Notes: generated by a model from the sequence alone, not told the origin. Shown: positions 18,401 through 27,674, counted from the first letter of the stretch. The stretch is DNA of 47,500 nucleotides from Paulinella micropora (GCA_019918135.1 WBZZ01000547.1:60001-107500), one strand, 5' to 3'. Program-made: numbers and translations.

Positions 18401-21173
18401 ACAAAAAAGTCGGAGTAGACCCTACTCGAGTAGACCCTACTCCGACATTATGTGTTAGAAATTGAAATGGTGTGACCTTGGAAAATACGTCGGTTTGCCA
18501 GACGTTTTCCTGAGAATCAGAGCTCATTTTCCCCACGGCCCTCGCTATCTCGTCAGACGTTAAGTTGATATACAGCTTGCTGGCACGAAACAGCAAGTTC
18601 GGATGCCATACACCTTGTCCATAGTTCTCCAGATACATCTTCACTGCAGCAACACCATGGTTCCCACCGATGACAGGATAGTAGATGTCCTGGTGCTTGT
18701 TGCTGGGAAATTGCTGGCTGAATGTAGAAGGTGGCCACTGCATTTCGGTGTTTTGATTGACCTTGCCCTCACCAAAAAGTCCGGGAGCCTCAGCTTCGAA
18801 CTGCTCCTTGCTGGTGAATTGCTGCCAGTTCAAACTGTTACTCCAGAAAAGGTCGATGTAATTCTCAATCAAATTCCTCACATTTTTCTGGCCAAGTTCA
18901 GTAAGCTTCACTGAAACAAGGTATGGTTCAGGCAGGTCTGGGAAACGATTCTCAGCCAACTTGGTAGACAGAGACTGGGCGTGATCTTTGAGGAAGGGAC
19001 GAATTTTCCATAGTTCCGGCGCGCGGTACATGCGGGGAATAAAAATTTCTTTCACCCCGACCAAATGGTCTCTTTTTATCTGCAAAGAGCGCTCTTCAAC
19101 GTCGAGCAATAAGAAGTCTTTCTTGAGCAATTGATTTTTCAAAGCTTCTTGTTGCATGATTTCTGAAGCCCTTTCTTGTTGTTGCCTGGTTTCATCCTTG
19201 GCTTCCTGGGATTTCAGCCTTGCGGTACCAGTACTCTTGGGCTTCGAAGCTTTCTTGCGTTTCTTCTTGGGATTGCCGGCATTCTCTGTATCCTTTTCTT
19301 CCTTGCCTTGTTTTCGCTTCAGTGACGGGAGCTTGCTAGAAGAAGATCGTTTGGACTTGCTTGACTGAGTGGTGTCGGCTTCACTTTCTTCATCTTCATC
19401 TTCTTCCTCATATTCCCCATCGTCTCCCTTCTCGACAGATGTAACTGAAACAACCTCTTCCCTTGCTTCCTCTGATGTTGATTGAAGATTTGCAACTGGT
19501 TTGGCCGCAAGGGGGTCCTCAGATTTCTTCTCAGGTTCAACAGCCACAGTTTGAACGTCGGTTTCATGCTTTTTTTCAAGCAAGGGATTGGGCGGTGATG
19601 TTGAAGAATTCAGGGTTGGTGCCGGCTTGGGAGTTGACACCTGAGCTGTGGGAGCTGCCGAGGTTGCTGATTTTAATCCTGATCCAGATCGAGAAATATC
19701 ACTAGGCAAGATGTAGATCGTTGGTGCCACCGTAAAAAAGACGAAGACGACGACGACGACGACGAAGAAGACGACGACGATGGAGAAGACGAAGACGAAG
19801 ACGTCGACGATGTCGACGAGGCAGAAACTTCAGGGGTTGAACCTGAGAACAGCACAATTAAAGGATCATGAATGACTACATTGAATGCAAAAGGCAGGAA
19901 GAATGCTTACCACGTTGGCGCTCTGGAACCATGAGGCCCGCTCTTTCGACAATTGAGTCCAAAATTTCCGGCCTGCTCCTGTCAAAAAATATAATTTTAT
20001 AGGAGTAGGGTCTACTCCGATTTTTTTTTGTGTGTGTGAAACGGCCGAGACATCAGAGAAGCTTTAAAAGCAACAAAAGGAAAGGAAAAGTTACCATGCT
20101 TGTTTCAGTTTTTTCACTTTGGCACTCAAATGGTTGTTATTGAGCGCGGTAAGCATAAGGAAAAAGCAGTATTCCTTCTTGGACTCGTCCACGACCACAT
20201 TTGGTAGTTCCTCTTGGCTTGCAAGTTTCAATGCGGACCACTTGGCAAACAACTGAACACAAAATCAAAGCTCTGTGAATACGCAAAAATTCCTGTTTTC
20301 CTTGAAGGACCAAAATCATACCAAAAGCAACAACGAAATTTTAGCAGTCATCACAGAAACAAAGTCGGAGTAGGGTCTACTCCTATTTTTTCAGATTGTG
20401 TGACAGGATACATTATCACAACATGAAAATATGACTGTCCAGACATCAAAATTATAGGTTGTGATAAAAAACATGGGACGATGTATGGGAAAAGTAACGG
20501 TTTTTTTTGTAAAAAAAGAGGCTGAAAAGTACCTTGGGCCACTCTTCCTGAACACCATGAACAAGTAAAGATCTCCAACCTTGAGTCGGAGGAATGAAAT
20601 CTGAGCTCACGACGAAGTACCTAGTTATCACAAACCGAAAAATTGAGGATTTTGATTAAAAATTTAAAAAAAATCTCAAAAACAACACACAATTTTTTTT
20701 TGGCTCAAACAGTAAATTTCCAAGAATGTGATGGATACAAAATTACAAACATGACGTACCGCTTGCAATTGTTGCAAAAAATCTTGGTCTCCAATGCAGT
20801 TGGATCGAAAAGAATCTTCTCGATGTCTGTTTCAGGGTCCAACTGGACCTGCCCTGCACCCTGTTCCAAGGGTTTGATGTTCCACCTCATTTCAAGAGCT
20901 CCTGCCCGGCCCTTGCGAGGTTGCGGAGGAAGCACAGCAATCGTCATCTCGGCTTTTTTGCATGGAACGCTGTACTCGTTAGCCTGTGAACAAACAAAAA
21001 TAAAAAAAGATAGGAGTAGACCCTACTCCGACTTTTTTTTGATAAGAAATCGAGGTTAAAAAATTTACCGCGTTCGTATGCGAACGGGCCCCCCCGGCTG
21101 CTCTGTTGGAAGCAGTTTGTCTCGTCTTGGTGTCCTTAGTAGTAGGTGTTTTACCACCTCGCATTCTCGGCAT
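18400..21173 (-). CDS. multi-exon protein of unknown role, possible ParB/sulfiredoxin-like domain
   Basis: Exons on the minus strand with GT-AG introns and matching phases: 21173-21069 (start MPRMRGGKTPTT), 20983-20760, 20620-20533, 20252-20095, 19978-19911, then from 19842 downward. The N-terminal half has a CNNCKR motif and LFAKWSALKLASQEELP. The fifth-sixth exon junction leads into a poly-Ser stretch. The long last part (19730-18480) has a charged linker with a basic nuclear-localisation-like KKKRKKASKPKS, then a domain with IPRMYR and YYPVIGGNHGVAAVK that recalls the ParB/Srx GNHR motif; this link is tentative. Frames differ between the poly-Ser exon and the long frame (an extra 29-nt GT-AG segment at ~19731 would fix it, or an indel is present). 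The end is unclear: splicing at GT(18472)...AG(18396) would stop three codons later; reading on enters Copia fragment E. Introns 1, 3 and 4 each hold one hairpin microelement. Head-to-head with the gene at 21730. Confidence 0.7.
18409..18446 (-). repeat. hairpin microelement, dimeric copy
   Basis: Two overlapping copies of GAGTAGGGTCTACTC fused through a shared CTCGAG, bounded by GTCGG and CCGAC. On the minus strand TTTTTTGTGTGTAG follows. Sits between the last host-like coding sequence and Copia fragment E, possibly inside a terminal intron. Confidence 0.9.
20002..20034 (+). repeat. hairpin microelement in intron 4
   Basis: GGAGTAGGGTCTACTCCGA followed by nine T and GTGTGTGTG. Lies in the 116-nt intron between minus-strand exons 20252-20095 and 19978-19911, in antisense orientation to the T-run. 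Confidence 0.92.
20364..20391 (+). repeat. hairpin microelement in intron 3
   Basis: GTCGGAGTAGGGTCTACTCC, then TATTTTTT and, a little later, TTGTGTGACA. Lies in the 280-nt intron between minus-strand exons 20620-20533 and 20252-20095. Confidence 0.92.
21013..21040 (+). repeat. hairpin microelement in intron 1
   Basis: GGAGTAGACCCTACTCCGAC followed by eight T. The loop is ACC instead of GGT, so the hairpin core is inverted relative to its T-run. Lies in the 85-nt intron between minus-strand exons 21173-21069 and 20983-20760. Confidence 0.92.
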
Positions 21174-21729
21174 CTTCAAGCAATTGCACCTGATACCAAA
21201 AAATAATGGTGTTCGGTGGCGAGCCAGTCAAGAGCAGGGTCTGTACCCGGCTCAGTAGGCACTTTCGACTTTGATCCCAAGTCGAGATCTGAGGAATCAC
21301 ATGACCCAAGGGACGCGCGACCTGTAAAATTCGGAGCGTGCCAAAAAAATTTAGGCCTGAACGTTGTAAATGGTGCAATGATAAATTGGACCATTTCTGC
21401 TTTTCGTTTTTCTCTGCCTAATATTTTTTTTAGCCATGAGCACCGTTCAGTACCAATTTTTCCTACACTTATTTCTCCTTTGCCGCATTTGAGCAAAAGG
21501 AACGTGGCAATTGCCTTTAAATTGAAAATTTGATTTGAAATTCCCTCCAAAAATCAAATTTCAAAAAAAAGGAGGCTTTTCTTGTCATCGTCATAAATTG
21601 GTTTTCCTACAAACACCAAAATGCTGAAAACGTCCGAGTATACTCTATTCAGATATTTTTGTCTGTGAGCCCGGAAAAAAGCATTTTTTGGATTTTTTTC
21701 TTCCAATTTGACACCTTTTCGACTTTTCC
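21174..21729. promoter_or_regulatory. shared upstream region of two divergent genes
   Basis: About 556 bp separate the start codons of the minus-strand gene (21173) and plus-strand gene (21730). It is AT-rich in the right half with a short AT-rich inverted repeat near 21527-21560. Frames on both strands (for example 105 codons at 21216-21533) show no family signature. No specific promoter motif can be named. Confidence 0.45.
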
Positions 21730-22920
21730 ATGCACCCTCAAAATCGCGATGTTTCATCGTCGCCTCGAAACAGCTCATCTACAGCAAGCATCGCGTCTTT
21801 TTCTGCGGGCCGGGCGCTAGCAAGAGGGCACAGGTTGTCAATCAGTAGTGCTCCCTCCACGTATAGTTCCAGCAGCCCGTCTTTCTCTTCGATATCCATG
21901 TTTTCGGACTCACCAAAAAAGGATGGAGAGATCCTTGCACCGCAAGATATCGGGAAACACATGCATTTGCATTCCTGCAGCCACGTCGACGACGTAGAAA
22001 CAGAACATGAGCTTGATTTTGCAACTTTAGCAAAAACTGTTCTGGGTGATTCCTTTCAAGAACCAGTTGTGCTTCGAGATGGTGGACTTGAAGACGAGCA
22101 GTCCGCCAATGATCCCCATCGTGATCTAGAAGACAAAAAATCGCGTCGATTGCGAAGGTAAAAAGTATCTTTATGGACGTGTCAGAAATATCTTCTCCAT
22201 ATTGTGCTGTTTTTTCTTTTCTCGGAGTAGGGTCTACTCCAATTTTTTTTTCTGATGCGTGATCCTTATTATTTCACTATGAGCTTCGTTTACTGTTGCA
22301 CTTAAAGTATTTTATTTTCTCGGAGTAGGGTCTACTCCGACTTTTTTATTGAGATGAGTATTTGAAATTACATTTTTTAAATTTTTCCATTGAAAATATG
22401 AATACAATTTGTTCATATATCCCAAGGCCGCCCTTGCTGATTCATGGGACGTTGATCTTGATCGCATCAAGAAATGCTGCCTCGTGTCGCAAGAAGATCA
22501 AACTCCTGAATTGATCAATCGTCTTGCCATGAAAAGGCTTCGTTTCTGCAAATTGCGAAGAGTACAGCAGAGTGAGTTATTTTGGAACTCATGCGCAGTA
22601 ATAGAAACATCAAGGTACAAGGAGGCTTGACAACTGCACTTGTCTGCCAGTTCCGATTTTGCAGAGCTTGCGTCCGTCGAATCTATGATTTAACCCATCA
22701 TCGATGGAATGTGTATTGGGGTATCCATCTCGCTAACCCAAACCAACGAAGACTTCTTCGGGCGGATATTGCAGGTGATCGAGACGGCTTGAAGGAAGGC
22801 TTCTTCATTAAATACCTTAGTTAGCTGGAAAATCATTTTTTTGTTTTTTGTTTTACAGATGTTATAAATGTGTGTAATCATGAAGCTCATTGTTCGAACA
22901 ATAATTCATCACAAAAAAAA
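21730..22920 (+). CDS. multi-exon protein of unknown role, 3' end lost
   Basis: Exon 1, 21730-22157, starts MHPQNRDVSSSPRNSSSTAS, Ser-rich then acidic, and ends at a GGTAAAA donor. Exon 2, about 22427-22561, reads LADSWDVDLDRIKKCC..ELINRLAMKRLRFCKLRR. A GT-AG intron 22562-22650 joins it in phase to FRFCRACVRRIYDLTHHRWN, ending at ADIAG (22772). A further GT-AG intron ending TTTTACAG (22858) leads to DVINVCNHEAHCSNNNSSQ, which runs into a hairpin microelement and Copia fragment C. The phase across intron 1 does not fit, so a mini-exon is missed or a base is lost. The CRACVRRIYDLTHHRWN helix recalls the CxxxFxxIYxI segment near the N-terminus of some transposase-like proteins; I cannot identify it further. 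Confidence 0.6.
22223..22249 (+). repeat. hairpin microelement in intron 1 of the plus-strand gene (first)
   Basis: CGGAGTAGGGTCTACTCC followed by AA, nine T, and a few bases on GCGTGATCC. Here the T-run is in the sense direction of the host transcript. Confidence 0.92.
22321..22347 (+). repeat. hairpin microelement in intron 1 of the plus-strand gene (second)
   Basis: CGGAGTAGGGTCTACTCCGA, C, then six T. The same intron therefore carries two copies 98 bp apart, both preceded by TTTTCT. Confidence 0.92.
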
Positions 22921-22942
22921 TGTCGGAGTAGACCCTACTCCG
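22910..22942 (-). repeat. hairpin microelement at left end of Copia fragment C
   Basis: Minus strand: CGGAGTAGGGTCTACTCCGA, CA, then eight T and GTGATG. Copia homology starts within a few bases of its outer edge at ~22943. Confidence 0.92.
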
Positions 22943-25020
22943 ATGTATGCTCACTGTACGGGATTTAGAGCTTTTGTCATGTCGCAATTGACGTCGTGTT
23001 CGTGTGTGCGTGAAGTATGTGCACATGTATCATCGTGTTGGACAAGACAACAATCTAAACCTTGAAGACAACATTCTCCCTTTTCATTGTCCGCCTCAAA
23101 AGAGAAAGGAACATATGATTTACCCTCGTGACATCTCCAACCGCAAATGCAGGGAGATTCATCACAATAGACGTCGAGGTAGATAGGAAGAATCGATGAT
23201 TGAGCAGGTTGACGGGGGGGGGGGTTGAGTCAGAATGAAACGGTAGAGGGAGATGTTTCGTCACCCCCTACCCTAACATTCTGCTTTTCTAGCGGTACCG
23301 GTTCATATCGCTTGTTGGGATCAAGAGGAGTCATCCCGGGCGGATCAAACACGAACAGATTGTTTGGGAGGGACCGGCCCCTCACAACGATCTGATCTTC
23401 TGCGATGCAAATAGGGGACTTCAAGACGACCACTTGTTTGTTCTGATGAACTACTGCGAGTCCACGTTTTAACCAAGCGTACGTAGCAACCAAACCATAG
23501 TCCAAGTGAGGATTGTATGTGGTATGTGAGTCGTAGACTTGTACCGGTTCCCCATTAGCTCCCGAAAGGTTCATTAAAACTTTTCCTTTGTACTCAGTCT
23601 TAATGCTACCTTTGGCGATCTTGAACCTCTGGGGGTCGTGTTTCATTCTAGCAAACACATCCTTATGGGGAGATTGTGATTCACTCGCACCACTATCATC
23701 TACCCACACCATCTCCGCTGTCTCCTTCTCGGGTTTGGTTTCAGTCTTTCTTTCAGGCTCATCTTTCACGTCTTCCTCTCTCTCATGCATCATGATGACA
23801 CACTCTTTCTCAGGAGGTGGAGGTGAAGCGTTTGAACATGAGGGTGGTACAGTTTGTTTGCTGTCCTCTAACCCTGATCGTTGCAAGCGTTCAATGAGTT
23901 CATTCATCTGAGCTCTGAGGTGTGGAAATGAAGCAACTAACCTTCTCGCAAAAAGATTTTCATATCTATATGCCATGGAGATGATGAATTCCTGGATGTC
24001 AATGCAGAGGTCCATGTAAAATTCATTGACCTCTCCATTCCTTCCAGTGATAAGGGAATCTCGCACCTCTAATCCCCGTCAGCGAGAACTGCTACCAGTC
24101 TCTTTATTTCCTCTAAAGCTGGTATCTCCCCGTTCCCTCCGACAATCATCATCTTCCCCTCATCCCAACGCCATGCAACAGTTGGATCGGTCTCTACTCT
24201 ATATCTCGCTAACTCTTTTTCTATTCCTCGGACCGACTCACTCATGACGGGGCGTGGGAGTGTGGCAGATACTCCCTCTCTACTTATCTTATCTCCCCCT
24301 CCACTCCTTCCCCAACATTCCCACTCATCTCTCGTTCGGAGAGGGAATGTTGCGTAGAAGGAGTGGAGGGAGAGAAGAACTTCTGGGGGTAACCATAGGA
24401 GGCATCACCATCACCATCTCCCTCAGGCATCGCCTCCCCCTCACTCCTCTCTCTTTTTCTCTCACTCGCCTGAGGGGTTCCCTCTACTGCAACCTCAACA
24501 TCTTTAGGCTTTCTGTATTTGAGTTTGGACGTTGTACACTTGAAATAGAGAGTGTCTGGCTTGTGGAAGAGGAAGATGCAGCACCTGTACTGTGAGTGGG
24601 AGCATAACTATGCGAGGATGAGCTGGTGGGTGGTGTGTTAGGGGGTTTTCTGGTCCACTCTCTCATGACCCATTCCATAGGGGCTAGCATAAGGGTGCAC
24701 TCAAGGGGAATGGTCCCCCTATTCAATTGTGCTAATGGTGGCCAAAATGTCTCCCCTAGTCTGCTCTGTGGCAATGTGATGTGAGCAAAAATCATTCCCG
24801 TGGGTTCCCATCCTTTGAACACATATAGCACCTGCTCTATTTGTCCGTGCGGCCCCAAGCTTCCAAGAACACCGGACCCCACCCCGATTGAACCCTTCAC
24901 ACTTTTTAGCAGCAGAAACCTGCAAGTGTGCACATAGGTTGAGTAACGGACCTGGTTCTTCCCGTAAATGGGAAGATGTGGTTGTCCGGGTTTTCATCAG
25001 AACCTTTCTGTAAACAGGTA
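22943..25020 (-). mobile_element. Copia fragment C: late gag to protease and beyond
   Basis: Minus strand. Starts with a gag-like TTTSSHLREEPGPLLNL part (~25010-24930), then ATEQTRGD, LECTLMLAPMEWVMREW and a Ser/Pro-rich linker. The frame 24066-23230 (278 residues) follows, with FYMDLCIDIQEFIISMA, CVIMMHERE and the retropepsin motif VWVDDSGASESQSP (Copia-type DSGAS). Next come AYAWLKRGLAVVHQNKQ and IVVRGRSLPNNLF, then a GAG_pre-integrase-like part in broken frame to ~22945. Order and sequence match B pieces at 30240-31850 and 34376-33690. Both ends are truncated; no LTR seen. Hairpin microelements lie at both flanks. Confidence 0.85.
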
Positions 25021-25192
25021 GGAAAAATTATTTCGTGAATGGGATTTGCTCTTTTTAGGGGGGGGGGGAGGGAGGGAGTGGAAAATTACAAAAAGGTTCG
25101 TTTTAGCTTCCCAAAGGCTGTTGTGTGATACTTCGTATATCACAAACATAAAAATTGATAGCGGTTGACTATAGAGCACAGAATTTTGAAAA

Positions 25193-25228
25193 GTCCGAGT
25201 AGACCCTACTCCGACATTTTTTGTGTGT
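25193..25228 (+). repeat. hairpin microelement right of Copia fragment C
   Basis: GTCCGAGTAGACCCTACTCC, GACA, then six T and GTGTGTGG. One mismatch in the left arm (CCGAG for CGGAG). Confidence 0.9.
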
Positions 25229-25291
25229 GGACATAATTAAAAGTATCTGAGAGGAGGGGAAACCTTACTGAAAAGATCAACTAGGTCGCAT

Positions 25292-25337
25292 CTGTTTGCG
25301 CTGCCGATTTCAGAAGAACTATCGGCAGCTCAAACAG
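25292..25337. other. stem-loop H1
   Basis: Arms CTGTTTGCGCTGCCGAT and ATCGGCAGCTCAAACAG, 16 of 17 positions paired, 12-nt loop. Confidence 0.9.
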
Positions 25338-25408
25338 ACTGCACAGCAACAGTAATCTACGCCCAAGCGCACAAGTAACGCAGAAACCTATCGTACAACC
25401 TGTGTAAG

Positions 25409-25480
25409 TCTTCGTATGTTTCAACGGGTTAGGTTATACGACCAACTAGTATCATGACACGACGTGGAAACATACGAAGA
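25409..25480. other. stem-loop H2
   Basis: Arms TCTTCGTATGTTTC and GAAACATACGAAGA, perfect over 14 bp, with an extra ACG/CGT pairing inside; about 38-44 nt between the arms. Confidence 0.88.
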
Positions 25481-25596
25481 TTGCCAGTGGTACTTGTAAT
25501 ATCAGACTGGACCATCCGCGTCCGGGCAGAAGTGTTAGACAAAATCAATTTATCTAGCAATGCAGCTCGCCCGAGTAACGTTGTCATCAGGCGCAG

Positions 25597-25650
25597 AAAA
25601 TTTGCATTTCCAAGTCGCCAACAATCGCACAACTTAGAAATACAAATTTT
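25597..25650. other. stem-loop H3
   Basis: Arms AAAATTTGCATTTCCAAGT and ACTTAGAAATACAAATTTT, 17 of 19 paired, 16-nt loop. Confidence 0.9.
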
Positions 25651-26055
25651 CCAACAAGCAACAGTTCATCCTCAGAGAACCCAGCTTCTTGTAGCCTTTC
25701 ATTCTTTCCGTGACTACGATGATTGAAATATTTAAGGCAAGAAAAATTGTACTTGTGGGTGCACAATGGTGAAATCAATGGGAGACAAATGGTTGAGAAA
25801 ATATTGAGAGCAAGGTAGGGATTTTACCACGCGGGACTGGAGTGTGGTCTGGTCCTAACTGTAAACGTGGTCACCAATCCTAGAGGCATGAGCTACCACG
25901 TCGACGGTGCTTTAAAGTGTCAGCGCTTCTGATCTTGTTTCAGTGCTGGAGCAGAAGCGATGAAAAAACCAAAATCACGGACCAAGGAAGAAGGAACGAG
26001 AAGATCCCGTCCGAAGAAGCAAAGAAAAAAATCAGGGTTCGACGTATCTGAATGC

Positions 26056-26085
26056 AGTGAGGTAATTTTGAATATTTACCTCACT
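26056..26085. other. stem-loop H4
   Basis: Arms AGTGAGGTAA and TTACCTCACT, perfect over 10 bp, 10-nt loop. Confidence 0.85.
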
Positions 26086-26175
26086 AAATTTGGACCGAGA
26101 AAGAAGGAATTATTCCGTAGCACGTTCGATCTCGCGTAAAAGCAGCCAATCACGCCACATCATCGTCGTTGTGCA

Positions 26176-26220
26176 TTGGTAATTGTCTACCGCTGTCTGC
26201 AGGTGGTAGATAATTACCAA
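26176..26220. other. stem-loop H5
   Basis: Arms TTGGTAATTGTCTACC and GGTAGATAATTACCAA, 15 Watson-Crick pairs plus one G-T, 13-nt loop. Confidence 0.9.
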
Positions 26221-26234
26221 GGCGCCAGTAACTG

Positions 26235-26269
26235 AGGAAACAGTCCATCCGCAGAGGACCAAGTTTCCT
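26235..26269. other. stem-loop H6 (weaker)
   Basis: Arms AGGAAAC and GTTTCCT (7 bp) with a further TCC/GGA pairing inside an internal loop. Fifteen bases after H5. Confidence 0.6.
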
Positions 26270-26375
26270 ACTTTATTTTTTCGATGCAAAGCTTAAATGA
26301 TTTCTATCACTGGAATTACACTTGTGGGTAGTAATTTCAGAGAGGTTAACCATATCCTTGCAAGTTATATTTTCA

Positions 26376-26406
26376 GGAGTAGGGTCTACTCCGACTTTTT
26401 TTTGTG
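26376..26406 (+). repeat. hairpin microelement, rightmost copy
   Basis: GGAGTAGGGTCTACTCCGAC followed by eight T and GTGATCAC. Preceded by TTTTCA. No exon was identified on either side. Confidence 0.92.
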
Positions 26407-26638
26407 ATCACTCACTCATTGCAGCCGGTTTGTAATTACAATATCCAGTTTATGAACTCCCAGCCTAACTGATGAAAGAATATCTAAAAAACATTCCCAG
26501 CTCTGGCGCGGCTTGCTGAATTTGTTACTCTCTGTCGTAATGTTGTTTTAACGAGTCAGAAGCTGATAACAATCTAACTCAAATTAGACAAAAACTATAT
26601 TTCTAGAAACTAAATCAAACCTATTTGATTGCCAACAC

Positions 26639-26937
26639 CTAAGATTGTGTATCCCATTTTAAAAGTAAAGCATTCAACATTACAATTTCCTTTTGTTGTT
26701 GCTTTTTTTTGGGCGGTTCTTCTTCAGAGGAGGAGCCTTTATCGTCCGATTCAGATGAAGAGCTCGATTCGGAGCTCGAAGTTTGAGACCTGAGAAATGT
26801 TCTTCTTGACAGCATTGATCCTGCGCTGGTTTCTTGAGCGCGCGAGCTCAACAGCCTGAACGATGTCTAGACCTGGAAGATTCAGGAGCCTAACGTCTGT
26901 CGTGATGAGTCTCACCACTGTGTCCCTTATTTTTTTG
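26639..26937 (-). pseudogene. fragment of an unidentified protein-coding gene, cut by Copia A
   Basis: The minus strand from ~26920 reads VRLITTDVRLLNLPGLDIVQAVELARSRNQ and on to KKNISQ at ~26790, with good coding character. A second frame continues with SSSESSSSSESDDKGSSSEEEPPKKK and ends at a stop codon at 26639. The frame change occurs at CAGGTCTCA, which could be a splice donor or an indel. At the other end the sequence stops at the Copia A junction (~26937). I do not recognise the family. Confidence 0.45.
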
Positions 26938-27674
26938 GTACCTACATCACCTCCGCCCCACAGGTTGCGGCCGCCGTGATGAAAGTTAAGGCCCGGAGGG
27001 GAAAGGGTGAGAGGGGGACGAAAGTTATCTTTTTAGGGTATGAACGTAACACTGGATATTACCGGGTTTATGATCCTGTTGCGCGGATAATACACGGTAA
27101 TGTCCGTGATGTTATGTTTGATGTATGGAAGTTGGGTAAACGAGAGGCTTCTAAAAACCTCGAAGGAACAGCAGACGTGGATATGTTTTCGGTCGAATGG
27201 AAATCGACCACACCCTCTGCTGTTCTACCCTCTGACAACACAGCACCCAAAAAGACAGTTAGCTTCGAAGTACCAGTAACTACATCTAATGCATCTGCCT
27301 CACCTGCTGTAGTTGCCTCTAGTAATGGTAAAAGTACTAAGAACGCTCCCACTACATCTTTGACATCCCAAACACAGGAGAGTGATGATGACTCTGAGGT
27401 CGCTGCCAGCGTTGTTAGTGACAGTGATGAAGAGAATGTCGCTCCCCCAAGTCACGACTTCAGCAATCTCCCTGAACTTATTCCCCCTTCTCCGTCCTCA
27501 CGGAATGGGAGTATAGGTCAGGGGGAGAAAGATAAGGGTGTCAAGGTAGCGGGGAAGAGGGGGAGAAAATCTAAATCTAACTTGTCCGGGAAAGTCATCC
27601 AGATACCGGCCCGGGCGTTCGGGGAAGAGTGGGCTAAGACCACATATGGCGGTAAATGGCACTCTACTGTTTGA
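26938..27674 (+). pseudogene. Copia element A: integrase C-terminal part
   Basis: Opens at YLHHLRPTGC (5' truncated), then after a one-base shift near 26972 AAVMKVKARRGKGERG, KVIFLGYERNTGYYRVYDP and VFDVWKL-like MFDVWKL, the standard end of a Copia integrase. A Ser/Thr/Glu-rich linker follows (SDSDEENVAPPSHDFSNLPE). A TGA at 27672 interrupts the frame, which otherwise continues as KGVTLHPSAPVVRKTKRF. Element B carries the same stretch inverted (33000-32300). Confidence 0.85.

Larger units (their letters stand above)
25229..26375. other. gene-poor interval rich in stem-loops
   Basis: Lies between two hairpin microelements. The only long frame (25454-25726, 90 codons, MTRRGNIRRLPVVL) overlaps stem-loops H2 and H3, and I recognise nothing in it. 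Besides H1-H6, a weaker 8-bp inverted repeat CGCTTCTG/CAGAAGCG lies at ~25924-25959. Confidence 0.6.

Noticed and set aside
22572..22598. Introns of 23-27 nt in the plus-strand gene
   Set aside because: A normal 89-nt GT-AG intron (22562-22650) joins the same exons in phase.
23588..23911. 107-codon plus-strand frame
   Set aside because: Antisense shadow of the Copia C protease region.
25454..25726. 90-codon protein MTRRGNIRRLPVVL
   Set aside because: Overlaps two stem-loops, has competing frames on the other strand, and no family signature.
18409..26406. CRISPR array or bacterial rho-independent terminators
   Set aside because: Hairpin plus T-run looks like a terminator, but copies are irregularly spaced, intronic, in both orientations and in eukaryotic DNA.
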